A DNA stretch of 64,000 bases from Algoriphagus formosus (GTDB taxonomy: Bacteria; Bacteroidota; Bacteroidia; Cytophagales; Cyclobacteriaceae), in NCBI RefSeq assembly GCF_002807035.1, contig NZ_NIUC01000002.1, positions 1 to 64,000 of the forward strand, read 5' to 3'. Both the position numbers and the translations under genes were made by a program. Every line of letters begins with the position of its first letter. The first letter of the stretch is position 1. Of this stretch, positions 27,775 through 36,474 are shown piece after piece. The notes below the pieces were generated by a model. It did no database searches. It was not told the origin of the DNA and was given only the letters and a program-made list of their open reading frames with translations.

Positions 27775-28940
27775 TATTTATACTTTTTAATTAATTCATA
27801 AGAAATAGCCCGGACTTCTTCGTCACTCGACACATAGTCTGATAGGCTTGGGTGGCTGATAAAATCAACCCGATTCATGGCATCTTCGATCAAATCGGAC
27901 ATTTGAAGGAAGCCAATCTCATCTTTTAGGAATGCCTCGACAGCTACTTCATTGGAAGCATTGAGAAGGCAGGCAGCATTTCCACCCTTATGCAAAGCGT
28001 CAAAGGCCAATTGAAGGTTCCTAAATGTTTTCAAATCCGGCTTTTCAAAAGTCAAATTTGGATAGTTTAAGAAATCAAATCGTTCGAAATCGCTTTTCAA
28101 TCGATCCGGATAGCTCATCGCAAACTGAATGGGGATACGCATATCAGGAAGTCCGAGTTGTGCTTTGATCGAGCCATCTTCAAACTGCACCAAGGAATGA
28201 ATTATACTCTGAGGATGAACAACTACATCGATTTGCTCGGGAGTCAATCCAAAAAGCCATTTTGCCTCGATGACCTCCAAGCCTTTATTCATCAACGAAG
28301 CCGAATCGATAGTGATTTTAGCACCCATATCCCAATTCGGATGTTTCAGTGCCTGCTCCTTGGTTACGCTTGCCAAAAACTCTCTGTCTTTGCCACGGAA
28401 TGGGCCACCTGAGGCAGTCAGGATAATCTTCTCAATCGGATTGTGCCACTCTCCTACCAAGCACTGAAAAATTGCCGAGTGTTCCGAATCGACCGGGTAA
28501 ATATTAACTGCATGTTCTTTGGCCAATTGGGTAATAATCTCTCCTGCTACCACCAAGGTTTCTTTATTGGCTAGCGCAATTTGCTTCCCAGCTTTGATCG
28601 CATGAACTGTGGGAATCAAACCTGCATAACCCACTAAGGCTGTCAAAACCACATCGATGGTTTCCATTTCCACCACCTGAGCAAGGGCTTTTGGTCCAGC
28701 AAAAACTTTAATATCATGTGGAATAAGCGCATCTCGCACCACCTGATACTTGGATTCATTGGTAATTACTACCGCATTTGGCTGGAATTCTAGGGCCTGC
28801 TTGATCAGCAAGTCACAATTATTTTGGGCCGTAAGTACTTCGACTTGGAAGTTCTCAGGATGCTGACGGATCACCTCCAGGGTTTGTGTACCGATACTAC
28901 CTGTACTCCCTAGGATGGCTACGCGCTTTACTTCGCTCAT
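27774..28940 (-). CDS. dxr: 1-deoxy-D-xylulose 5-phosphate reductoisomerase
   Basis: Protein of 388 residues, normal length. It converts DXP to methylerythritol phosphate with NADPH, the first committed step of the non-mevalonate isoprenoid pathway. The NADPH motif LGSTGSIGTQTLEVI (10-24), the metal-binding VDSEHSAIFQ, and the SASLMNKGLE and VHPQSIIHS active-site segments are all present. It precedes rseP with a one-base overlap. A candidate promoter lies at 28997..29032. Confidence 0.97.
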   Translation of the reverse strand: MSEVKRVAILGSTGSIGTQTLEVIRQHPENFQVEVLTAQNNCDLLIKQALEFQPNAVVITNESKYQVVRDALIPHDIKVFAGPKALAQVVEMETIDVVLTALVGYAGLIPTVHAIKAGKQIALANKETLVVAGEIITQLAKEHAVNIYPVDSEHSAIFQCLVGEWHNPIEKIILTASGGPFRGKDREFLASVTKEQALKHPNWDMGAKITIDSASLMNKGLEVIEAKWLFGLTPEQIDVVVHPQSIIHSLVQFEDGSIKAQLGLPDMRIPIQFAMSYPDRLKSDFERFDFLNYPNLTFEKPDLKTFRNLQLAFDALHKGGNAACLLNASNEVAVEAFLKDEIGFLQMSDLIEDAMNRVDFISHPSLSDYVSSDEEVRAISYELIKKYK

Positions 28941-28996
28941 TTTTTTGATTTGATGGAAAAACAGACTCCGAATAGGAAAGTTTTTAGAATAGCTGA

Positions 28997-29032
28997 CAAA
29001 ATTACAAGATGCTGAGAATTTACAGGTACAAA
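28997..29032 (-). promoter_or_regulatory. Candidate dxr promoter
   Basis: Minus-strand TTTG (29029..29032) then TAATTTTG (28997..29004). The -7 is consensus but the 24-nt spacer is slightly long. The start would be about 50 nt before the dxr ATG. Confidence 0.4.
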
Positions 29033-29104
29033 TCGTCAGTTTTTCCCAAAAGGAAAAGTTTTTGAGCTAGGCAAGCTTAAAATATGTGAATTCGCCCAAC
29101 AGAA

Positions 29105-30589
29105 ATGAATTTTGGTCGTCAAGTTGAGAAAAGAAAGCGTATGGAAAATTTACTCAAAACTACCCTAGTGGGTTTTTTGGCAGGCATTTCTGGAGCCGCA
29201 TTTTGGACACTTGCAGATATCGCCCCGGAAAAAGAAACCTACACTTCCCCTAGCCCGATGGCAGAGAGATCGGAAGTCCTAAACACTACAATTCCTGAAT
29301 CTACACCTAGAAGTTTTGCGACAAACCCTCCCATCTCTTTCGTAGCTGCTTCTGAAAACAGTACGGAGTCAGTTGTTTTTATCAAAAACTTCTCTGGTAG
29401 TGATCCCCGCCGATACAGCATGTTTGATTACTTTTTTGGTACTGGGCCAACCCAACAAGTAAGTACTGGCTCAGGCGTAATCATATCGGATGATGGATAC
29501 ATTGTCACCAACAATCACGTGATAGACCGCGCAGAAACCATTGAGGTGATTCATAAGAAAAGAACCTATCAAGCGAGATTGGTTGGAACTGACAAAAACA
29601 CAGATATCGCAGTACTCAAGATTGAAGCGGACAATTTACCGGCAATTAGAAAAGGAAGTTCTCGAGACCTTCAAATCGGAGAATGGGTCATTGCCGTCGG
29701 CAATCCTTTCAACCTTACCTCCACCGTGACTGCAGGGATTGTCTCTGCCAAGGAGCGTCAAATCAATATTTTGGGAGGTGACTTTCCTCTGGAAAGCTTT
29801 ATCCAAACCGATGCACCCATTAACCCGGGGAATTCAGGCGGAGCACTCGTCAATGTAAATGGAGAACTCGTTGGAATCAATACAGCTGTCCTATCCCGAA
29901 CGGGTTCCTACACAGGATATGGATTCGCTGTGCCGGTGGACATCGCAATGAAAGTAGCCAATGACCTAATCAAATATGGAGAGGTACAAAAAGCCATTCC
30001 TGGAATTGAGGCGGTAGAGATAACTCCTGAATTGGCGGAGGAAATGAAAATTCAATCCCTCGATGGAGTGATTGTCACTCACGTCATTCGAAATGGAGCA
30101 GCTGAACAGGCTGGCATGAAGCGAAATGATGTGATTACCCGAATCGGCGATCAAGTCATCACAGGAATGGGAAGTTTCGAAGAAGCGCTTTCATATCACT
30201 ATCCCGGAGATAAAATTCCAGTTACCTACACCCGAGATGGAAAAGCCAACAACACAACCCTGACATTACAAAATCTGGAAGGTGGCACAGGGGTATTGAA
30301 GCGGGAATACTACAGCTCAAGACTGCTAGGTGCCCGGCTCGAAGCAGTCAATACAATTGAGAAGGATAAGTTGGGTATTTCCTACGGAATTAAAATTACG
30401 GCTCTTTCAAGAGGTTATCTCCGAGACTTAGGACTTCGCAATGGTTTTGTCATCACAGAGATCAACAGAGAGCCCGCAAACAACCCGGAAAAGGTGGGTA
30501 AGTTTTTGGAAGATTACAGCGGAAAATTGCTGATAGAGGGGGTAGCATCCAATGGCCAACCATTCATGCAAAGCTACACAGTACGATAA
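29105..30589 (+). CDS. htrA: Do-family periplasmic serine protease/chaperone (copy 2)
   Basis: Protein of 494 residues from this ATG; a second in-frame ATG at 29141 (MENLLKTTLVGFL) would place the signal anchor closer to the N-terminus and may be the real start. The triad in the longer numbering is H138 (TNNHVIDR), D167 (NTDIAVLK) and S244 (NPGNSGGAL). A PDZ domain (about 285-390) and a degenerate second PDZ follow. It is paralogous to the protein at 12307..13812. The linker before the protease domain is shorter and lacks the Gly/Pro-rich insertion of copy 1. It stands alone between dxr (divergent) and a strong terminator. Confidence 0.92.
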   Translation: MNFGRQVEKRKRMENLLKTTLVGFLAGISGAAFWTLADIAPEKETYTSPSPMAERSEVLNTTIPESTPRSFATNPPISFVAASENSTESVVFIKNFSGSDPRRYSMFDYFFGTGPTQQVSTGSGVIISDDGYIVTNNHVIDRAETIEVIHKKRTYQARLVGTDKNTDIAVLKIEADNLPAIRKGSSRDLQIGEWVIAVGNPFNLTSTVTAGIVSAKERQINILGGDFPLESFIQTDAPINPGNSGGALVNVNGELVGINTAVLSRTGSYTGYGFAVPVDIAMKVANDLIKYGEVQKAIPGIEAVEITPELAEEMKIQSLDGVIVTHVIRNGAAEQAGMKRNDVITRIGDQVITGMGSFEEALSYHYPGDKIPVTYTRDGKANNTTLTLQNLEGGTGVLKREYYSSRLLGARLEAVNTIEKDKLGISYGIKITALSRGYLRDLGLRNGFVITEINREPANNPEKVGKFLEDYSGKLLIEGVASNGQPFMQSYTVR

Positions 30590-30616
30590 AAAGAGGGCTT
30601 CGGCCCTCTTTTTTTT
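30588..30616 (+). terminator. Terminator of htrA copy 2
   Basis: GAGGGC-TTCG-GCCCTC tetraloop hairpin flanked by an A run and eight Ts. It begins at the stop codon. Confidence 0.92.
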
Positions 30617-30717
30617 GAAGACTTGTTGATTTATCCTTAGCTTTAATAAGGTCTCAGAGAATAGTTCGAAAGAAATTTCGAAAAGAGTTAAAAGACCAAA
30701 ACCTAAACGATAATCCA

Positions 30718-31131
30718 ATGAAATCCATGCCGCCATCCTGTGAGGACTGCTTTCAGGAATTCAAAATAGCTTTGGAAGATTTACAGATTTTTGTCAAGCA
30801 AGCTCGATTGAGAGAGTTATCTGAATCTCGGAAAAGGGAACTGATTGCCAATTTTGAAGTGGCACATGAATTAGCTTTGAAAGTCATAAAATCTTATCTA
30901 AAAAGATGCGGAAAAGGCCCTTTTACGGGTTCCCGAGACCTAACGGTAGAGGCCTTTCATGCAGATCTGATTGATGATGGAAAAGCCTGGCTTGATATGG
31001 TGATTGACAGGATTCAATACAATCCGATATACGAATTAGACAAGCAGCCTGAATTTTTTGAAAATATTGTAAAGAAATATACTCGCCTATTGGATCGGTT
31101 CGAAGATACGATGGATAAAATACTAGCTTGA
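30718..31131 (+). CDS. Orphan HepT-like (HI0074-family) nucleotidyltransferase-partner protein
   Basis: Protein of 137 residues, all helical, resembling the HI0074/HepT substrate-binding partners of MNT-type nucleotidyltransferases: ANFEVAHELALKVIKSYL (44-61), GSRDLTVEAFHADLIDDGKAWLDM and the segment DRIQYNPIY. In HepT toxins this segment carries the HEPN motif R-x4-H-x-Y. Here it reads R98-IQYN-P103-I-Y105, with proline replacing the catalytic histidine. No MNT nucleotidyltransferase gene is next to it: the neighbours are htrA and the convergent dnaA. I infer a non-catalytic or repurposed family member. The assignment rests on motif reading by eye. Confidence 0.65.
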   Translation: MKSMPPSCEDCFQEFKIALEDLQIFVKQARLRELSESRKRELIANFEVAHELALKVIKSYLKRCGKGPFTGSRDLTVEAFHADLIDDGKAWLDMVIDRIQYNPIYELDKQPEFFENIVKKYTRLLDRFEDTMDKILA

Positions 31132-31135
31132 GAGG

Positions 31136-32566
31136 TTAGTAAGATCTCATTTTAAACTTCTTCTTCAGCTCGTTTATGGAGTTTTTGAACTGATTGTCCG
31201 TATCAATCATGTCATTAACGGTGGTAAGGGCATGAATCACCGTCGAATGATCCCTACCCCCAAAGTGATAGCCGATGGATTTCAATGAGTGATTAGTGAA
31301 TTCCTTAGAAAAATACATAGCCACCTGCCTCGCAATTACAATTTCCTTTTTCCTTGTTTTTGCTTTCAGATCATCCAAAGCAATCCCAAAATATTCGGAA
31401 ACCGTTTTCTGAATGAAATCAATACCAACCTCAGTTTCGATATCTTTGATGATATTTTTCATCACCGTCTTCGCCAACTGCAGGTCAATATCTACGCGAT
31501 TCAGCGAAGCATGTGCAATTAGTGAAATCAGTATTCCTTCCAGCTCTCTGACATTGGTATCCACCGTGTAAGCCAAATATTCCACTACATCATCGGGAAT
31601 AAAAATCCCCTCCGACTGCATTTTCCTTCTGATAATCGCAACCCTCGTCTCAAAATCAGGCATTTGCAAATCAGCTGTCAAACCCCATTTGAATCGGGAA
31701 AGAAGACGCTCTTCCAGACCTTTCAGATCCCTTGGGGGACAGTCTGAGGTCATGATGATTTGCTTTTTACTCTGATGCAAGTGATTGAAAATGTGGAAAA
31801 ACATCTCCTGCGTTCTATCCTTTCCTGCCAAAAACTGAATATCATCGATAATCAAAACATCCACCTGCATATAAAAATTGGTGAAGCTTTTGACATTACC
31901 ATCCTTGATAGAGTCCATGAATTGATTCACAAACTTCTCTGAAGAAACATACAGCACGAACTTATCCTCAGGACCATTTTTAATCTCATTCCCTATAGCT
32001 TGGACCAAATGGGTTTTTCCAAGACCAACTCCCCCATACACCATCAAAGGGTTAAAAGAGGTAATCCCCGGTTTGGTAGCAACAGCAAAGCCTGCCGACC
32101 TCGCCAAACGATTACAATCACCCTCGATATAAGTACTGAAGGTGTAAGTCGGATTCAAGTTACTTTGGGTAAGCATCTCATCGCCCAAACTATCCATCTG
32201 GAAGGGACTTCTTTGAGATTCATCTTTTCCATTCGATCCAACAGGGACTTTTTTGGCCCCATGATTTCCTTGGGGATAAGAGACCATGTAAGGTTGATTA
32301 GAGGAGTTACCCCTGTCCACGACCACAGCATATTCCAGACGACCACCTTGTCCTAGAATGGTCTTAATTGCAAGCTTAAGCTCCTGAATGTAGTTGTCTT
32401 CCAACCACTCATAAAAAAATTGGCTTGGCACCTGAATAGTCAAGGAGGTACCCTCAAGCTTAACCGGGTTGATTGGCTTAAACCAAGTAGAAAAGCTCTG
32501 CTCGCTAACGTGCTGTTCAATCACACGTAAACACTCATTCCAAACTGCGCTAGCTTCTGAACTCAT
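31136..32566 (-). CDS. dnaA: Chromosomal replication initiator protein DnaA
   Basis: Protein of 476 residues. Domain I (about 1-80, WFKPINPV), a variable linker with AAA-preceding NPTYTFSTYIEG, the AAA+ domain III with Walker A GGVGLGKTHL and Walker B VLIIDDIQFL, and the DNA-binding domain IV with the signature GGRDHSTVIHA near the C-terminus. It melts the origin by binding DnaA boxes. No cluster of TTATCCACA-type boxes is visible around the gene, and dnaN/recF are not neighbours, so the origin is probably elsewhere. It is convergent with the HepT-like gene with only 4 nt between their ends. Confidence 0.97.
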   Translation of the reverse strand: MSSEASAVWNECLRVIEQHVSEQSFSTWFKPINPVKLEGTSLTIQVPSQFFYEWLEDNYIQELKLAIKTILGQGGRLEYAVVVDRGNSSNQPYMVSYPQGNHGAKKVPVGSNGKDESQRSPFQMDSLGDEMLTQSNLNPTYTFSTYIEGDCNRLARSAGFAVATKPGITSFNPLMVYGGVGLGKTHLVQAIGNEIKNGPEDKFVLYVSSEKFVNQFMDSIKDGNVKSFTNFYMQVDVLIIDDIQFLAGKDRTQEMFFHIFNHLHQSKKQIIMTSDCPPRDLKGLEERLLSRFKWGLTADLQMPDFETRVAIIRRKMQSEGIFIPDDVVEYLAYTVDTNVRELEGILISLIAHASLNRVDIDLQLAKTVMKNIIKDIETEVGIDFIQKTVSEYFGIALDDLKAKTRKKEIVIARQVAMYFSKEFTNHSLKSIGYHFGGRDHSTVIHALTTVNDMIDTDNQFKNSINELKKKFKMRSY

Positions 32567-32874
32567 TTGAGAAGATTTCTGAAAATTGGTAACCGGTCAG
32601 GCTTTGACAAGGAGGTCAAAATTGAAGAAAAATCATATAAATAAAAAATGTCTAAGCGCTTGAAAAAGTGATTTTTTTTGCTTTCCTCAATTACTAAGAA
32701 CGCTTTTATCAATTCAAGCATAATTCTTTAAACTGAAAACTAAGGCTATTGCTCTCCAACATTGAATGAATTATAGCTACCTATAGGTTTTAAGAAAGGT
32801 TATCCTTGCAAGGAATCTCATTCGATTCCTTAATTTTGAAAAGAAGTCTTATCGATTTAACCAGATACCCAAAT
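32567..32874. other. 308-nt intergenic gap dnaA / mutA
   Basis: AT-rich gap between divergent genes. It holds the mutA promoter at 32806..32838. I find no DnaA boxes, no clear dnaA promoter and no further gene. Confidence 0.5.
32806..32838 (+). promoter_or_regulatory. Promoter of mutA-mutB
   Basis: TTG (32806..32808), 22-nt spacer, TAATTTTG (32831..32838). The predicted start near 32845 gives a leader of about 30 nt before the ATG at 32875. The TTG is therefore better read as a -33 element than as a start codon. Confidence 0.6.
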
Positions 32875-34275
32875 ATGACAAATCCAGATTTTTTTCCTTT
32901 TCAAGCTACAAGCAAATCTGATTGGAGAAAGCAGATTGAAAAAGACTTGAAAGGAAAAAACTTTGAAGAAACGTTAGAAAGCCAAGTTTGGTCGACTATC
33001 AAGCAGTCACCTTATTATGATTCTTCCGACTCACAAGGAATAGCTACCCAGTTGAGATTTCATCCAGAACCAGAACTTTCAGTTCTAGGCTCTCGAATTT
33101 GGGCAAATGCTGCTGAAGTTTCCAGTTCTAACCCAAAAGCTAACAATGCTACTATTCTTTATCAACTCCAAAACGGCGCTGATGCATTGATAATCCATGC
33201 TTCAGAATCCACCAATTGGAGTATTTTGCTGAAGGAGGTGCAATTGGAATATATATCCGTCTACATTTTACCGGAGAAAAGTGTCCGGGATGCCATTTCA
33301 TTTTTGAATTATTTGGAACTAGTGAAATTTCCTTCCGGAAAGCTAAAGGGAGCCATACTTTGGTCTCCCACCGGTAGCTTATTTGAGGAAGAAAGAGACT
33401 GGACAAAGGCTTTGAAAGATGCTCATTCTTTAATTGAGAAGACAAAGCCATACCCCAATTTCTCTCCCATAACCTTTGATTTTTCCAGATATGCAAACGC
33501 TGGTGCTACAGGCCTGACTGAAGTTGAATATGGCCTAGGAGAAATCATTGAGACAGCTTCCAGACTAAAAATGCAAGGAGTAGAATTGCAGGAATGGTTT
33601 AGTAAAATATGCATTCACACAGCAGTTGGAGAGCCTCATTTCCCAGAAATGGTCAAACTAAAGGCGATTCGGATTTTGACTTCAGAATTGGCGGAAAAAT
33701 TTGATGTGAATTTGGGAATTGAACAGATTCAGATCATTGCATCAAGCAGTCTTTGGACCAAGTCACTAATTGATAAAAACAATAATTTCATCCGTCAGAC
33801 CTATGAGGGTCTAGCTGGGATTTTGGGAGGTTGTAATGTCCTTTGGGTCCGAAAATGGAATGGTGATGAATCTGATGCACTTAATTCGAGAATTGCACGG
33901 AATGTCTCTTCCGTGCTGAAAGAAGAGAGTTATTTAGATAAGGTGATGGATCCTATGGCAGGTAGCTTTTATCTGGAAAGCCTTCAGAAGGAATTTATCG
34001 AGCTTATTCAAGCTGCAATTTCCAAACTGGAAAAAGAAGGCGGCTGGCTTTCTCATTTTCAATCTAAGGCAGTTCATGAAAGAGTCAAATCAGAAAGGTT
34101 AGCCGCTCAAGAAAAAGTGAAGGAGAACCAACTGAGCAAAGTGGGTGTAAATCGCTACCAAGCAAGCGGTAAGTTGATCAATAATTTGGCTTTCCAACCT
34201 ATCCAAGAAAGTGGCTACGAACTGAAACCAAGCAGAGAAACATATCTGATCGAACAAGAAATCCTGAAAAAATGA
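32875..34275 (+). CDS. mutA: Methylmalonyl-CoA mutase small (beta) subunit
   Basis: Protein of 466 residues from ATG 32875 ([10 protein letters not shown]); the frame is open back to a TTG at 32806, but that TTG belongs to the promoter. It has the TIM-barrel part of the mutase family ([37 protein letters not shown]) and lacks the C-terminal B12-binding domain, as expected for the non-catalytic subunit. With MutB it interconverts succinyl-CoA and (R)-methylmalonyl-CoA. Its end overlaps the mutB start by 4 nt (ATGA). It is shorter than many MutA proteins (about 600). Confidence 0.92.
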   Translation: MTNPDFFPFQATSKSDWRKQIEKDLKGKNFEETLESQVWSTIKQSPYYDSSDSQGIATQLRFHPEPELSVLGSRIWANAAEVSSSNPKANNATILYQLQNGADALIIHASESTNWSILLKEVQLEYISVYILPEKSVRDAISFLNYLELVKFPSGKLKGAILWSPTGSLFEEERDWTKALKDAHSLIEKTKPYPNFSPITFDFSRYANAGATGLTEVEYGLGEIIETASRLKMQGVELQEWFSKICIHTAVGEPHFPEMVKLKAIRILTSELAEKFDVNLGIEQIQIIASSSLWTKSLIDKNNNFIRQTYEGLAGILGGCNVLWVRKWNGDESDALNSRIARNVSSVLKEESYLDKVMDPMAGSFYLESLQKEFIELIQAAISKLEKEGGWLSHFQSKAVHERVKSERLAAQEKVKENQLSKVGVNRYQASGKLINNLAFQPIQESGYELKPSRETYLIEQEILKK

Positions 34276-36392
34276 GACCTGACTTTTCTGACTGGAATAT
34301 AGATAAACAATCAACCACGACAAGCCAATCGGATGCGCGATGGATGTCACCTGAGCAAATCGAGGTTCCTCCTTTTTTTGACCCTACATCTATCAAAAAA
34401 CTGGACCATCTTAAATTTTCGGCTGGAATCCCGCCATACCTGAGAGGCCCATATGCTTCCATGTATGTCATGCGCCCTTGGACTATCCGGCAATACGCAG
34501 GCTTTTCTACTGCGGAAGAATCCAATGCATTTTACCGGAGAAATTTAGCTGCAGGCCAAAAGGGGCTTTCGGTAGCATTCGATTTACCCACGCATAGAGG
34601 TTATGACTCAGATCATCCACGGGTAGTTGGAGATGTCGGGAAGGCAGGGGTAGCGATCGATACAGTGGAAGACATGAAACTTCTTTTTGATCAGATTCCC
34701 CTGGATCAAATGTCTGTTTCCATGACCATGAATGGGGCTGTTATTCCAGTTCTAGCTTTTTATATAGTAGCTGCTGAGGAGCAAGGTGTCAGTCCCGAGA
34801 AGCTGAGTGGAACCATACAAAATGATATTCTGAAGGAGTTTATGGTTCGAAATACCTACATCTATCCACCGGTGCCAAGCATGCAGTTGATCGCGGACAT
34901 CTTCGAATACACATCGAAATACATGCCTCGATTCAACTCAATCTCCATATCCGGCTACCACATGCAGGAAGCAGGGGCAACGGCTGATTTGGAACTGGCC
35001 TATACCTTGGCGGATGGTTTGGAATACCTTCGAACCGGAATTAAAGCCGGTCTGGATATTGACGAATTCGCTCCGAGGCTTTCCTTCTTTTGGGCCATCG
35101 GGATGAATTACTTTATGGAAATCGCGAAAATGCGTGCCGGAAGATTGCTTTGGGCTAAAATCGTCAAGCAGTTTAATCCCAAAAACTCCAAGTCCATGGC
35201 TCTCCGGACCCACTGTCAAACCTCAGGATGGTCGCTGACCGAGCAGGATCCTTACAATAACATCACCCGGACAGCGATTGAGGCATTAGGTGCTGCCATG
35301 GGCCATACACAGTCACTTCACACCAACTCTTTGGATGAGGCGATTGCATTGCCGACCGATTTCTCGGCTAGAATTGCACGGAATACGCAGCTTATTCTTC
35401 AGGAGGAAACAGGCATCACCGATGTGGTAGACCCTTGGGGAGGTTCCTTGTATGTGGAGTATTTGACAGATCAATTGGTGGATAAAGCTTGGAAACTAAT
35501 CGAGGAGGTAGAGTCATTGGGAGGAATGGCTAAAGCGATCGAGGCGGGAGTACCTAAGCTTCGAATCGAAGAGGCCGCCGCCAAAAAACAAGCACGAATC
35601 GACAGTGGTCAGGATATCATTGTTGGGGTAAATCGCTATCAGATCGATGAAGAGTCTACGATTGAGCTCCTTGAAGTGGATAACCAAGCTGTACGCGAAT
35701 CACAAATCAAAAGACTGGAGCAGGTCAAGTCATCCAGGAATGATTCTAAGGTCCAAGAATCCCTGGATCGAATCACAGAGGCCGCCAAAAGTAAATCTGG
35801 AAATTTATTAGCTTTAGCAGTAGATGCAGCTAGAAACAGGGCTACCCTTGGGGAAATTTCCGATGCAATGGAAAAGGTTTTTGGACGGCATCAAGCACAA
35901 ACTAAATCCGTGACCGGTGTGTATGCAAGTGAAGTAAAAAATCAGGATTCATTTAAAAAGGCGCTTTCCCTTTCTGACGAGTTTGAAAAACTGGAGGGAA
36001 GAAGACCCCGGATTTTAGTCGCTAAAATGGGTCAGGACGGACATGATCGAGGCGCCAAGGTAATTGCCACAGGCTTCGCCGATATGGGTTTTGATGTGGA
36101 TATCGGACCACTTTTCCAGACTCCAGAGGAAGTTGCCATGCAGGCAGTTGAAAATGATGTTCACATTGTCGGTGCTTCCTCCTTGGCAGCTGGGCATAAG
36201 ACACTCATTCCTCAATTGATTCAAGAACTAGCCAAGCTTGGTCGAGAAGATATCATGGTGGTAGCAGGTGGAGTTATTCCTCCGAAAGATTATGATTTTC
36301 TTTACCAACAAGGTGTGGCTGCTGTATTTGGCCCTGGCACAGTGCTTTCTGAAGCGGCTATTAAAATCTTGCAAAAGCTGTTGGTAGAGTAG
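34272..36392 (+). CDS. mutB: Methylmalonyl-CoA mutase large (alpha) subunit
   Basis: Protein of 706 residues. The N-terminal catalytic TIM barrel (about 40-430) has [18 protein letters not shown] and [14 protein letters not shown]. The C-terminal B12-binding domain (about 575-706) has the DxHxxG motif at D589-H591-G594, plus the SSLAAGH and GGVIPPKDY loops. It uses adenosylcobalamin to rearrange methylmalonyl-CoA and succinyl-CoA in propionate metabolism. It is translationally coupled to mutA. Its chaperone meaB and the B12 uptake genes lie at 44.5-52 kb. Confidence 0.97.
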   Translation: MRPDFSDWNIDKQSTTTSQSDARWMSPEQIEVPPFFDPTSIKKLDHLKFSAGIPPYLRGPYASMYVMRPWTIRQYAGFSTAEESNAFYRRNLAAGQKGLSVAFDLPTHRGYDSDHPRVVGDVGKAGVAIDTVEDMKLLFDQIPLDQMSVSMTMNGAVIPVLAFYIVAAEEQGVSPEKLSGTIQNDILKEFMVRNTYIYPPVPSMQLIADIFEYTSKYMPRFNSISISGYHMQEAGATADLELAYTLADGLEYLRTGIKAGLDIDEFAPRLSFFWAIGMNYFMEIAKMRAGRLLWAKIVKQFNPKNSKSMALRTHCQTSGWSLTEQDPYNNITRTAIEALGAAMGHTQSLHTNSLDEAIALPTDFSARIARNTQLILQEETGITDVVDPWGGSLYVEYLTDQLVDKAWKLIEEVESLGGMAKAIEAGVPKLRIEEAAAKKQARIDSGQDIIVGVNRYQIDEESTIELLEVDNQAVRESQIKRLEQVKSSRNDSKVQESLDRITEAAKSKSGNLLALAVDAARNRATLGEISDAMEKVFGRHQAQTKSVTGVYASEVKNQDSFKKALSLSDEFEKLEGRRPRILVAKMGQDGHDRGAKVIATGFADMGFDVDIGPLFQTPEEVAMQAVENDVHIVGASSLAAGHKTLIPQLIQELAKLGREDIMVVAGGVIPPKDYDFLYQQGVAAVFGPGTVLSEAAIKILQKLLVE

Positions 36393-36474
36393 ATCGAAAT
36401 CAGAGGAATCAGTTTCAATCTTGAGCTTTGAGGATTTTTAGATTACCTTAAGGAAATAAGTTTTAAGTAATCAC

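Noticed and set aside
32567-32874. Replication origin next to dnaA
   Set aside because: No cluster of TTATCCACA-type boxes or AT-rich unwinding repeats; dnaN and recF are absent. Bacteroidota origins often lie away from dnaA.
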